Shown piece by piece: positions 1 to 7,179 of a stretch of 12,320 nt of DNA. Origin of the DNA: Zetaproteobacteria bacterium (lineage in GTDB: Bacteria; Pseudomonadota; Zetaproteobacteria; Mariprofundales; Mariprofundaceae); the NCBI GenBank assembly GCA_021545595.1, contig JAJRVG010000197.1, positions 1-12,320 on the forward strand, read 5' to 3'. A model generated the notes under the pieces. That model was not told where the DNA came from. It saw only the letters and a program-made list of their open reading frames with translations, and made no database searches. A program made the translations under genes and the position numbers. How positions within the stretch are numbered: the stretch's first letter is position 1; each line of letters starts with the position of its first letter.

Positions 1-176
1 CGTTCATGGCGACCATAGCCAAGGTGTTCTTCCATCTCAGCACCAAGGGCTGTTTCAACTGTAAGCTTCGTTAATATCTGACTCAGACTCGATATGTCAG
101 ATTCCGTCTTCATATGCTTAGCCAATTCACTGGCTAAGGCGACCAACTTTGGGTCGTGCTTTTCTTTCTTCTTCAT
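1..176 (-). CDS. IS256-family transposase, N-terminal part
   Basis: This is the first 58 codons of a DDE-type (Transposase_mut, IS256/MuDR-like) transposase, cut by the window's left edge. The start is ATG at 176-174, preceded on the minus strand by a good AGGAG ribosome-binding site. The protein opens with a lysine-rich MKKKEKHDPKLVALASEL. It continues into the conserved N-terminal segment of this family, with LTKLTVETALGAEMEEHLGY (about residues 36-55), which matches the usual 'ALxAEMxEHLGY' signature. The DDE catalytic residues lie further in and cannot be seen, so activity cannot be assessed. The gene reads in the same direction as the secretion operon, and its element inserted just after gspM. 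Confidence 0.85.
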   Translation of the reverse strand, partial: MKKKEKHDPKLVALASELAKHMKTESDISSLSQILTKLTVETALGAEMEEHLGYGRHE

Positions 177-210
177 AAATACTCCTGTCAGCATATTAGC
201 TGTTTGAAAT

Positions 211-236
211 ATTTACACAGTTAGATTTACAGTCTC
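211..236 (-). repeat. Terminal inverted repeat of the IS256-family element
   Basis: This 26-base stretch matches the expected layout of an IS256-family end: a G-A dinucleotide at the tip and TGTGTAAA near the inner border. It lies about 35 bp before the transposase start codon. The partner repeat is outside the window, so the exact inner limit is an estimate. Confidence 0.65.
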
Positions 237-260
237 GATCGGCAATCACACCAGCCGTAA

Positions 261-788
261 CTATTGAAGCTTCATCTCTACTTCGACTATCCCCGGTTTC
301 CCTGTAGAGCCAAGTTTCAGCTTCTCCAGAGCAACCCCTGCCTGGCCCATTCGATCTAGAAAGCGGATCAACCCTGAATAGGGCAAGTCCTTCATTTGAA
401 TCATTAAGCTCTTCTTTCCGCTGAGTGAAGCCGTCGGTTTCATATGTGTGATGTACTGCCTTATTTTCAGCTCTCTTGATGCCTGCTCGACAGTCATCAG
501 AACATCCCCGCGATCTCCCTTGCTACCCAAGCTCTCCTGCAGCCTTAATGCCAGCCCTTCTGCTTCAAAAAGCTGCTGCTGTGCAACGACCTCCTCCTGC
601 TCAAGCTCGGCAATACGATCATGAACGGGCATGATCAATCCAAATATCACGACCACCAATGGCAATACAGCTAATGTGAAAGTCAACAGCTTCTGCTCAC
701 GAGGAGCGCAGTGCTGATAGTAGGTTAGTATCCTATCCTTCAAGTCATCATATCTTCTTGAAAGCTGCTCTACCGTTATCTTATTCAT
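261..788 (-). CDS. gspM: Type II secretion system protein GspM
   Basis: GspM is a bitopic inner-membrane protein that partners GspL in the assembly platform anchoring the GspE ATPase. With the start at 788 it is 175 residues. It has a short basic cytoplasmic N-terminus, one transmembrane helix at about residues 35-55 (TLAVLPLVVVIFGLIMPV), a glutamate/glutamine-rich probable coiled coil to about residue 90, and a small periplasmic domain expected to be ferredoxin-like. I chose ATG 788 because it overlaps the gspL stop as ATGA and has GGAAG upstream. An in-frame ATG at 800 would add four residues (MEAA) but lacks a clear ribosome site. It is the last gsp gene here. The stop (TAG, 263-261) is followed after about 24 bp by an insertion sequence, so a gspN or other downstream gene may have been displaced. 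Identity rests on position after gspL and on topology, because GspM sequences diverge widely. Confidence 0.9.
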   Translation of the reverse strand: MNKITVEQLSRRYDDLKDRILTYYQHCAPREQKLLTFTLAVLPLVVVIFGLIMPVHDRIAELEQEEVVAQQQLFEAEGLALRLQESLGSKGDRGDVLMTVEQASRELKIRQYITHMKPTASLSGKKSLMIQMKDLPYSGLIRFLDRMGQAGVALEKLKLGSTGKPGIVEVEMKLQ

Positions 789-2110
789 GGCAGCTTCCAT
801 TCGATGCTGAATTTCACCTGACCGTTATTAAGCTCCGTATTCACCATCTCGACATCCCTGCTTAATGACCTGGAAAGTCTTTCCTGAATTCGGTTCAGCA
901 ATGCAAAGTCAGGGGAATTGCCTGATAGTTTCACAACATCACCTGAAAGAGATAGCTCACCCAAGCCCCAGCCTTTAACTTCTTGCTTCACTCTATCCAG
1001 AACCTGAAGGTCATGAAGCAGGCTTTTTGTAGAAGCGGTATTACCCGGTTGACCAGCCGCTCGCAGCTGGGCTAAAGGGTCAAGCATGACAGATTCATTG
1101 GGGAGACCGCGCCTGAATGCCTCAATGATTCCCTGCTGATACGTCTCAATCCGATTTTCCAGACTGTTGAGCTTATACCAGCCACCAGTCAAAATGGTTA
1201 GTAATAAAACCGCCCCCAACATCAAAGAAGGTTTCCAAACCCTGATTGACCCCCCAGTTGTCGTATGCACCTTCCACTTTCCATGACGGAAATTCATGGC
1301 GTTGCCAGCTCTGCTCTTCTTATAAGCAAGTAGATTGGCCTCCGGCCTTACTGGCAAATCCGAACCTGTTTCTCCGTCCCACTTAATGCCCTTCTCAATT
1401 AACAGCTCTGCCGACTCTGGAGAAAGCCTGCCAAGCACAGCGCCTCCTTCCGGCTCATGCCCCATCGCCAACAGGGAACGATAAATATCTTCAGCCAGAC
1501 TCAAATTATCTCTTCCTTCACTATTGATACGTCTCATCCCCGACCAGGAACCACTGGATTGTCGGAACCCCACAAACAGGCCATCCCTATCAGCATCAAG
1601 TACAGCACAGCCACTTAATTCACCACACTCCTCAGCAGTTGCTTCCTGAAACTGACTGTTAAGACGATGCCATCCATCCACAGTTATGACCGGGCATTGA
1701 TTCCATGCATCCTGTTCAGAAAGCATGCTGCGTGACGATTCAGACAGGCCGAACAGCAGTCCTGAAACACCGTGATCATCGCTGCATGCACTCCAGCCAA
1801 GCCACCAATTATCACATCCTTCACCTAGAGAGTCTGCAAGCTCCTGCCTTAGAATCTCTTCATCCAAATACTTTTTGTTTTTCAACGGAAGAGAAAATGG
1901 CCTGACCAGAATGTCTTCAGCAGGCAATATCAAAGCAGAAAACGATGCATCAATCACTTCAGGTTCTACTACGGGACAACCACGGACACTCTCAGTATCA
2001 AACTGGGTTACTCTGGTTAAAGCATCTGAATCTGTGTCATCTGGCTGCTCATATACGGTAACAGAGAGCGAGATACCGTCCCAGCTTGCGACAAAACCTT
2101 GAGCGCTCAA
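785..2110 (-). CDS. gspL: Type II secretion system protein GspL
   Basis: GspL links the cytoplasmic ATPase GspE to the inner-membrane platform. The 441 residues show the usual layout. A large cytoplasmic actin-like (ASKHA-fold) domain covers about residues 1-265. A NFRHGKW motif at 273-279 resembles the conserved 'N(L/F)RxGxF' stretch before the membrane. One transmembrane helix lies at about 293-312, followed by a periplasmic region with a short coiled coil and a C-terminal ferredoxin-like domain (about 365-441). Translation starts at a TTG (2110-2108) that overlaps the gspK stop as TTGA and is preceded by a strong GAGGGAGAAGGA ribosome site. I see no better ATG start nearby, so the rare start codon is probably real and may limit expression. 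Family length is typical. Confidence 0.95.
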   Translation of the reverse strand: MSAQGFVASWDGISLSVTVYEQPDDTDSDALTRVTQFDTESVRGCPVVEPEVIDASFSALILPAEDILVRPFSLPLKNKKYLDEEILRQELADSLGEGCDNWWLGWSACSDDHGVSGLLFGLSESSRSMLSEQDAWNQCPVITVDGWHRLNSQFQEATAEECGELSGCAVLDADRDGLFVGFRQSSGSWSGMRRINSEGRDNLSLAEDIYRSLLAMGHEPEGGAVLGRLSPESAELLIEKGIKWDGETGSDLPVRPEANLLAYKKSRAGNAMNFRHGKWKVHTTTGGSIRVWKPSLMLGAVLLLTILTGGWYKLNSLENRIETYQQGIIEAFRRGLPNESVMLDPLAQLRAAGQPGNTASTKSLLHDLQVLDRVKQEVKGWGLGELSLSGDVVKLSGNSPDFALLNRIQERLSRSLSRDVEMVNTELNNGQVKFSIEWKLP

Positions 2111-3084
2111 GTTTCCTTCTCCCTCTTATCAAACAGGCGTAACTGATCCCAGCCTAACTTCTGGCGATATAGCGTAGATATCCCTTTGGCTGTACGCTTA
2201 ACCATAACCTCTTCACCCCACCTTGCCCGACCAAACTCGGACTCGGAGCGTATAATAAAACAGTCGCTACTCACAGAGAGTCTGGAGCGTTCTGCCCCCT
2301 TAGCCCACTCATACTCTCCGGGAATCCCGATAGCCTCTTCAATTTTTATATATGGGGCTCCTTCCCTGGATGAGATAATCAGTTCAATATCCGAATCAGT
2401 CGCTTTAGGAAACAGTGCAATAAGCAGTTCCTTTTCAGCACTGTTAAGGTTGATCTTTAAAGGTTTATCCCCGGAAGGCGATATAGTAATTACCTTCTTT
2501 AGTATCAGCCAGTATTCCCTAGTCATGCCTTTAACAAGCAACAACTCATTTAACCGGTCAAACGGAGCATTTTTGACTCGATAATCATACTCAAAATAGG
2601 CGCTATCCTCAGCGCCATCCGCCCCATGAACAGACGCGTCTGCATCCATCCAGTCAATTACCGCATCAACCAGGGCTTCCGGCACTTCAACCGCCCGAAA
2701 CAGCCTTTTAGCAATGGAAACCTCCTGTGACCTGACAATGCCTTTATCGTCAACAAGATCGTTCAAATTATAGAACCGGTTGGCATCTTTGATAGAGATG
2801 TACACCATTCCATCATCAATAGGATAGGCTTCACTCTTAGCAGCCCAAGTTTCGTCCAAAGAATCAACATCCCCTTTATCCTCAATCAGCACGTGTTTCG
2901 CCAGTTCAATTCCCGACTTCGTTCCCATCCATGCGCTGGTCGACAGTTTCATATTTTCCGCTCTTCGAAGGCTAAGCTCATCCTCTACCGCTGCCTGAAC
3001 AGCCCATGCAGACAACAGCGCGACAAGCCCGAGAACCAGCACCAGCGCCACACCCCTCTCATGAGCCCTGTCCAAAGAGTGCAT
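2107..3084 (-). CDS. gspK: Type II secretion minor pseudopilin GspK
   Basis: GspK is the large minor pseudopilin that caps the pseudopilus tip with GspI and GspJ. From ATG 3084 the precursor is 325 residues. Its leader is MHSLDRAHERG, cleaved by prepilin peptidase before VALVLVLGLVALLSAWA. As usual for GspK, position +5 of the mature protein is not glutamate. The large insert domain follows, with the family landmarks NRFYNLNDL, AVIDWMDAD (the acidic motif of the GspK alpha domain) and LKINLNSAEKELL. A longer reading from 3126 (adding 14 residues, MAVSGLSGWTGLVV) would overlap gspJ by 37 bp and give an oddly long leader, so I prefer 3084, which lies just after the gspJ stop. The gene runs into gspL through a TTGA overlap. 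Its ribosome site is weak, which suggests coupling to gspJ translation. Confidence 0.93.
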   Translation of the reverse strand: MHSLDRAHERGVALVLVLGLVALLSAWAVQAAVEDELSLRRAENMKLSTSAWMGTKSGIELAKHVLIEDKGDVDSLDETWAAKSEAYPIDDGMVYISIKDANRFYNLNDLVDDKGIVRSQEVSIAKRLFRAVEVPEALVDAVIDWMDADASVHGADGAEDSAYFEYDYRVKNAPFDRLNELLLVKGMTREYWLILKKVITISPSGDKPLKINLNSAEKELLIALFPKATDSDIELIISSREGAPYIKIEEAIGIPGEYEWAKGAERSRLSVSSDCFIIRSESEFGRARWGEEVMVKRTAKGISTLYRQKLGWDQLRLFDKREKET

Positions 3085-3089
3085 AACCA

Positions 3090-3695
3090 CTAAGCCTGTC
3101 CATCCAGATAAACCGGAAACTGCCACTCCCGCTCACCCTGACTATCCCTGATACGAATACGAATCGCTGTAGGAAGAGCAGATGCGGAGAGCGTGTCTAT
3201 CCACTGTTTCTGCTGACTCAGAAATGAGACATCAAATGATTCCATCCTCTGTACCACCCATCGAATGGGCTCAACACCATCACGTGCCCAGGGATTTTTA
3301 CTCTCCCTGACCAGTTCGCCCTTTTCCTCATCAATATAGTAGCGCACATAACTCAGCATAGATGCCCCGGATTCACGAACCAGAAGTGTTAACTGATCAA
3401 ATGAGCGTTCGCCTCTGTGATCAGAAAACAAGGCAACTGGATAGATATTTTTGTCACTACTTCTTGAAAGGTAGCTGATATCCATCCTCATCTGTCTGGT
3501 AAAATAGCGGCTCTGCTCAATCTCTATCCTGCTCTCCCTGAGCAGTTGAAAGCCGCCTCCTGCAGAGTCAACCACCCCGTAGATCACTGCCATAACGAGG
3601 GAAAAAACTGCCATAGAGACGAGCAACTCAAGAAGTGTGAAACCACATTCCTGGAGCCCACGACTCCTTTTCAAGAATGAATTATCTAATTTCAT
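3090..3695 (-). CDS. gspJ: Type II secretion minor pseudopilin GspJ
   Basis: GspJ is a minor pseudopilin of the tip complex. The precursor is 201 residues with a fairly long 18-residue leader (MKLDNSFLKRSRGLQECG) before the cleavage site G/FTLLELLVSMAVFSLVMAV. The mature protein has the required Glu+5 and a single N-terminal hydrophobic helix. The C-terminal part is a beta-rich domain typical of the GspJ/PulJ family, including a DQLTLLVRESG strand and a terminal REWQFPVYLDGQA. The start ATG overlaps the gspI stop as ATGA. Its position between gspI and gspK and its length of about 200 residues support GspJ over the other pseudopilins. Confidence 0.93.
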   Translation of the reverse strand: MKLDNSFLKRSRGLQECGFTLLELLVSMAVFSLVMAVIYGVVDSAGGGFQLLRESRIEIEQSRYFTRQMRMDISYLSRSSDKNIYPVALFSDHRGERSFDQLTLLVRESGASMLSYVRYYIDEEKGELVRESKNPWARDGVEPIRWVVQRMESFDVSFLSQQKQWIDTLSASALPTAIRIRIRDSQGEREWQFPVYLDGQA

Positions 3696-4048
3696 CTGGA
3701 TATATGCCTGTATAAAAACAGACGCACCGGTTCATCACCCTCAGTAGCAACCTCGACATTCTGCCTTACAAACCCGTCAATAGAAGTCTTCTCCATCCAG
3801 ATGCGCCAGTTAAAACTGTAGTTACCAACATCTCGCACACCACTTTTTTCATGCATGGAAAACCCGGCTGTAAGATGTTCTGCCTCAATGAGATCCTGAG
3901 CAGTTTCAGTCATCAACGCATGTGCTAACAAAGCGTGCTGAATATCGCTTGATGCTCCCAGCCGCCCGGTCATCGCCATCAATGCTGTCACAGCAATAGC
4001 AAGTGCAACCAGCACTTCAATCAAAGTGAATCCATCCTGTTTTATCAT
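3692..4048 (-). CDS. gspI: Type II secretion minor pseudopilin GspI
   Basis: GspI is a minor pseudopilin thought to start assembly of the tip complex with GspJ and GspK. The 118-residue precursor has a compact leader MIKQDG followed by the processed end FTLIEVLVALAIAVTALMA, with Glu+5 present. Beyond the helix is a short domain containing HALMTETAQDLIEAEHL and the paired-tryptophan-free segment FNWRIWMEK, which fits the T2SSI C-terminal domain (mature length about 112). It starts at ATG 4048, overlapping the gspH stop as ATGA, and ends in an ATGA overlap with gspJ. Confidence 0.93.
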   Translation of the reverse strand: MIKQDGFTLIEVLVALAIAVTALMAMTGRLGASSDIQHALLAHALMTETAQDLIEAEHLTAGFSMHEKSGVRDVGNYSFNWRIWMEKTSIDGFVRQNVEVATEGDEPVRLFLYRHISR

Positions 4049-4560
4049 TGCACAACCCGGATTCCATTTGGCCCAGGACGAAGCCGAAGGGTTATCTCTT
4101 TCCCTCCGCTGTTGCTGACTCCGGAAGATGGTACCATGATGATATCCGCCATCATTGATGTGTCGGGCAACAGAACAATGGCCTCTATCAACTCAGATGA
4201 ATCCTGCCTTAATTCCTCACCACCCTTTCTAACCTGTTTAATCTCAGAACTGCTCAGATGGACTTCAGTAAATGGCTTTTCATGCAGCGGCTGCCACTTG
4301 TTGGATGTATCAAAACCCTCAAAGCTATATCTATTGCCTGAAGCAACCCATCGAACAGGATGCCCTGAAATTTGTGCCTCTTCAGAGGCCAGGCGAAGCA
4401 GGGTCGTCAACTGATCTGCTTCGTCTTCCATCTGTGAACCTGTTGCCCGAAAAATGTTCGGCATAACCATTGTGGAAACCGTGATGATCAGTAACAGAAT
4501 CAGGGAAATCTCAAGCAGTGTGAAACCACACTCATCAGAGTGAACCTGCCCCGTTCCCAT
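4045..4560 (-). CDS. gspH: Type II secretion minor pseudopilin GspH
   Basis: GspH is a minor pseudopilin located below the tip complex. With ATG 4560 the precursor is 171 residues. The leader MGTGQVHSDECG is cut before FTLLEISLILLLIITVSTMV, with Glu+5 present. The rest is a beta-rich globular domain containing LLRLASEEAQISGHPVRW, which resembles the conserved 'A R ... A ... G x P V' stretch of GspH. The open frame extends to 4719, but those residues overlap gspG heavily and would bury the pilin leader deep inside the protein. ATG 4578 is a second plausible start, giving an 18-residue leader. Neither has a strong ribosome site. The gap to gspG is about 31 bp, one of the few places in the operon without an overlap. 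Confidence 0.88.
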   Translation of the reverse strand: MGTGQVHSDECGFTLLEISLILLLIITVSTMVMPNIFRATGSQMEDEADQLTTLLRLASEEAQISGHPVRWVASGNRYSFEGFDTSNKWQPLHEKPFTEVHLSSSEIKQVRKGGEELRQDSSELIEAIVLLPDTSMMADIIMVPSSGVSNSGGKEITLRLRPGPNGIRVVQ

Positions 4561-4591
4561 CCTGTGCCTGACTACCATTCGGACAGTTTGC

Positions 4592-4990
4592 CTATTCCCA
4601 ATTGCCAATATCTGCATCAAATCCAGAGCCGCCAGCCTTACCATCTGCCCCGTGGGAAAGCAGATCAAAATCACCATGTACACCCGGGTAGAGATATACA
4701 AACGGATTTTGCCATGCATCTACCGGAACCTTATCCATATACCGCTTTCCATCCTTGCCGGGGTTAACGAGGGCGGCCAGTCCATCTGATGATGCGGGAT
4801 ATTTATTATGGTGCAGGCGATAAAGTTTTAAGGCCTGCGAAACACTTACCATCTGGGCCTTTGTTGCATCCACTTTGGCCTCATCTGCACGTTCAATAAA
4901 TCGTGGCGCGATAATTGCAGCCAGTATACCGATAATCACCAGTACCACCATAATCTCAAGCAGGGTAAACCCTCTCTCTCTACCGCCCAT
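4592..4990 (-). CDS. gspG: Type II secretion major pseudopilin GspG
   Basis: GspG is the major subunit of the pseudopilus, the piston-like fibre of the T2SS. From ATG 4990 the precursor is 132 residues. The leader MGGRERG is followed by the very typical mature end FTLLEIMVVLVIIGILAAII with Glu+5. Downstream are YRLHHNKYPASSDGLAALV, the DAWQNPFVYLYPG segment and a C-terminal GADGKAGGSGFDADIGNW. That last stretch matches the calcium-binding loop conserved in GspG. I chose 4990 because AAGGAG lies six bases upstream; a start at 5020 would add ten residues ahead of the leader. The gene overlaps the YidD-like gene by 11 bp, and its ribosome site lies inside that gene's last codons, so the two are likely translated together. 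Confidence 0.96.
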   Translation of the reverse strand: MGGRERGFTLLEIMVVLVIIGILAAIIAPRFIERADEAKVDATKAQMVSVSQALKLYRLHHNKYPASSDGLAALVNPGKDGKRYMDKVPVDAWQNPFVYLYPGVHGDFDLLSHGADGKAGGSGFDADIGNWE

Positions 4991-5357
4991 TGCCATCTCC
5001 TTTCTCCAGCCAGAAATCATTACGTATTAATGGATCATAAAGTCTCTGCTCACCGTTGATTGAAACCACGTAGCCATCTATCACATCACCGGATTCATGT
5101 ATCAATCGATCCAGCATTATCCATGAACCCAGCAAAAGACCGTGTTTCTCAATTGCCTTCTGAGCATATTTCGAACATGCCGGATATGATGGACAACTCC
5201 TTCCATCAAGCTCTCCGGCCACATGCTGAAAGAAATGAATAGGAATTTCTGCCGGAGTAACTGCATGAGATGAGCGCAACAGCCAAAACTGAGCCAACAA
5301 CAGACTAAAGAGAGCGAGTGATGCATAAAGAACCAATCCATTTCTGATGCTTCTCAC
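4980..5357 (-). CDS. YidD-like membrane protein insertion efficiency factor
   Basis: This is a YidD-family protein. YidD proteins assist YidC/Sec-dependent insertion of inner-membrane proteins. From GTG 5357 it is 125 residues. It has one transmembrane helix at about residues 6-27, then the family core with C55 and C61 in the spacing C-x-x-Y-P-x-C-S-x-Y-A (CPSYPACSKYA), followed by AIEKHGLLLGSWIMLDRL. This matches the YidD pattern of cysteine pair, 'YA..AI..HG...G' and 'R L'. A polar tail of about 30 residues with YDPLI follows. Classical YidD is a shorter protein of roughly 70-90 residues, so the membrane anchor and the tail are unusual. I chose GTG 5357 because it overlaps the previous stop as GTGA with GGGAAG upstream. 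A GTG at 5402 would extend it by 15 residues without a ribosome site. It sits inside the gsp operon between gspF and gspG, so a role in inserting T2SS proteins is plausible but is inference. Confidence 0.8.
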   Translation of the reverse strand: MRSIRNGLVLYASLALFSLLLAQFWLLRSSHAVTPAEIPIHFFQHVAGELDGRSCPSYPACSKYAQKAIEKHGLLLGSWIMLDRLIHESGDVIDGYVVSINGEQRLYDPLIRNDFWLEKGDGNGR

Positions 5358-5977
5358 CAGGGTCTTCCCGGCAAACCGCTGGCCTGCGATAATCCCTGCC
5401 ACCAGATCAAATATGCTTCCACAGTTCCCCGCTCAGCAAGTGAAACTGCTGAATAGACTGTACCGGACCATAACCACGCTGTGATCAGAGCAAAAAATAG
5501 TGTCACCGGGCCCATCCGCCTGAATCCCGCCCAGACTGTCAAGGTGATCATTGGCCACACCAGAAGAGCTGCTGTAAACGCATCCTGCACTCTCCCAAGC
5601 CACAGATGTCCTGCACCTGGAATAATGGTGGCAATGGCACCGGGTACCCATGAAGATTCCGACTCCGGTACAGGCGTCTTCTCCATGAATGACTCTGCAA
5701 ATGTTTTGTGAACTGATGGTTGAACAAATCGGGGCTTTATTGAAAACTCTTCTCTCATTTGAATAAGAGATGCAGCTGTAAGCATTCTCTCTCTCCAGAT
5801 GCTTTCATCATGCAACAGGCTGGCAGCACCCGTGAGCATGGAGACTGATGCACTCTCATTCCCCTTTGCTGCCAAAGAAATAGCATCGTTATAAACATGG
5901 GCAGGCTCTGCATCTGCCTGAATAGAGGCGAATACTGACAAGATGAAAAGAAATAGCGCAATCAGACGGGTTAACAT
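5354..5977 (-). CDS. Exported protein with C-terminal membrane hairpin, T2SS-embedded
   Basis: I do not recognise a named family for this 207-residue protein. It starts with a clear signal peptide (hydrophobic residues 4-18, probable cleavage after ADA at 21-23). A helical alanine/serine-rich segment follows at about 27-78 and could be a degenerate TPR-like pair. After a polar linker comes the motif VPGAIATIIPGAGHLWLGRV (111-130), then D-A-F and two hydrophobic helices at about 134-150 and 156-177. The 'PGxGxxxxGRxxxA' element before a helical hairpin is reminiscent of TM2/DUF5683-type membrane domains, as recalled by pattern and not searched. The start ATG overlaps the gspF stop as TGATG, and the stop overlaps the YidD-like gene as GTGA. 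Co-translation with YidD and position between gspF and gspG suggest the two work together, perhaps in assembling the secretion apparatus. That function is a guess. Confidence 0.75.
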   Translation of the reverse strand: MLTRLIALFLFILSVFASIQADAEPAHVYNDAISLAAKGNESASVSMLTGAASLLHDESIWRERMLTAASLIQMREEFSIKPRFVQPSVHKTFAESFMEKTPVPESESSWVPGAIATIIPGAGHLWLGRVQDAFTAALLVWPMITLTVWAGFRRMGPVTLFFALITAWLWSGTVYSAVSLAERGTVEAYLIWWQGLSQASGLPGRPW

Positions 5978-7179
5978 CAGCGTACCATCTGATTCATTTC
6001 GATAATGGGCAACAGAATTGCCACGGCAAGCAGGCCAACCAAAAGTGCCATGATTAACACCAGTGCCGGTTCCAAAATCGTAACCAGACGTTTCAGAAGT
6101 CTGGATGTCTCATTTTCAAAAAGGTCAGCAATGCGGAGCAGCATCAAGTCAAGCTTTCCGCTCTGCTCACCTACAGCGATCAACCTGATTGCCATATCAG
6201 GAAATGCTTTATCCACAGATAAACCTTTTGAAATTGATTCACCCTCACGAAGGGCATCTCCTGCACTCTCAGCTGCCTGTTTAAGAGGGGTGCGCGTAAA
6301 GCCCTGCGATGCAATCATCATTGCCTGGAGCGCTTCAACGCCACCGGCCATTAACATACCGAGTGTCCTTGAAAACCTCGCTGTTTCAATCTTGGCAACC
6401 AATGTGCCGACAACTGGTAACAACAGTATCACGTGATCGAGTTTCATTCTAAAGGAGGGTAACCGTATCGCCAGCCTATATCCGATATAGACAAAAGCCA
6501 TCCCCACCAACAGACCCCAGCCGTAATCACGAACAAATCCCGAGAGTGAAATTATCCATTGAGTTAATAGAGGAAGTTCACCACCGGCTCTATCAAAAAG
6601 TGAAACCATCTTAGGCACAACAACAACCATCATAAAGACCAGCACAACCAGGCCAACCACCATGATCACACAGGGGTATAAAACTGCAGAAAGGAATTCC
6701 TGTCTCATTTTCTGACGATGGTCCAATACCTCGGAGAGTCTGTTCAGTACGACTTCAAGCTGGCCAGTCTCCTCTCCTGCAGCAATCATATTACATACCA
6801 GATCATCAAATGATGTAGCGTTCATAGCAGAAGCCAGACTTTCGCCCTCTGTAACGTGTTGCTTCAGAGTGGCAACAACTCTTCTACTACGCTTGGACTC
6901 TGTGCTATCGGCTACAGAAGCAAGCGCATCCACGAGAGGCATGCCTGACCCAATCAAAATTGATAGCTGGTAAAGAAGAAGGGATGTTTCGTTTCCACTA
7001 AGTCGCTGAGAATGATTGAGTGCACCGGCACTGTTTTTATGCTCAAGCTGTTTAAGGCTGCGTAGCACCAGTTGCTGAGAACGAATATACCTGCGCGCGT
7101 CGCGTTCGCTATCCGCCTCAAGCTCTCGCCTGATTCTACGACCATGATGATCGACCGCCTCATAGGAAAACAGGCTCAC
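5977..7179 (-). CDS. gspF: Type II secretion inner-membrane platform protein GspF
   Basis: GspF is the polytopic inner-membrane protein at the base of the pseudopilus and contacts GspE and GspL. It is 400 residues, the family's normal length. It begins with the cytoplasmic F(S)YEAVDHHGRRIRRELEA motif (5-23) and contains the two homologous T2SSF domains. Their matching elements are AGEETGQLE at 134-142 and VGEQSGKLD at 336-344, each following a 'GxxLxxAM/ GxSISKGL' type segment. Three transmembrane helices are visible, at about 168-189, 218-236 and 371-393. Translation starts at GTG 7179, overlapping the gspE stop as GTGA. The C-terminal stop overlaps the next, non-canonical gene as TGATG, which ties that gene to the T2SS operon. 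Confidence 0.97.
   Translation of the reverse strand: MSLFSYEAVDHHGRRIRRELEADSERDARRYIRSQQLVLRSLKQLEHKNSAGALNHSQRLSGNETSLLLYQLSILIGSGMPLVDALASVADSTESKRSRRVVATLKQHVTEGESLASAMNATSFDDLVCNMIAAGEETGQLEVVLNRLSEVLDHRQKMRQEFLSAVLYPCVIMVVGLVVLVFMMVVVVPKMVSLFDRAGGELPLLTQWIISLSGFVRDYGWGLLVGMAFVYIGYRLAIRLPSFRMKLDHVILLLPVVGTLVAKIETARFSRTLGMLMAGGVEALQAMMIASQGFTRTPLKQAAESAGDALREGESISKGLSVDKAFPDMAIRLIAVGEQSGKLDLMLLRIADLFENETSRLLKRLVTILEPALVLIMALLVGLLAVAILLPIIEMNQMVR

Larger units (their letters stand above)
1..236 (-). mobile_element. IS256-family insertion sequence, one end
   Basis: This is one terminus of an IS256-family element that continues past the left edge of the window. It consists of a terminal inverted repeat ending at 236, a short leader, and the start of a transposase gene reading leftwards. 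The outer boundary is inferred from the repeat: read on the minus strand it begins GAGACTGTAAAT and carries TGTGTAAA at repeat positions 18-25, which is where I recall the same motif in the IS256 terminal repeat. The bases just outside (237-244, gatcggca) would be one copy of an 8-bp target duplication. The other end is not visible, so completeness and duplication cannot be judged. Confidence 0.8.

Noticed and set aside
2186..2584. 132-codon open frame on the plus strand
   Set aside because: It lies fully antisense to gspK, whose motifs are clear, has no convincing ribosome site and a serine/isoleucine-rich composition typical of a reverse-frame shadow.
4561..4719. Extended N-terminus for GspH starting at 4719
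   Set aside because: It would overlap gspG by over 120 bp and put the pilin cleavage site about 65 residues inside the protein. A start at 4560 gives a normal 12-residue leader.
4991..5020. Earlier start for GspG at 5020
   Set aside because: It adds ten residues before the leader, whereas ATG 4990 has an ideal AAGGAG six bases upstream and a normal 7-residue leader.
6005..6436. 143-codon open frame on the plus strand
   Set aside because: Antisense to the conserved C-terminal half of gspF. No recognisable domain, and composition fits a shadow frame.
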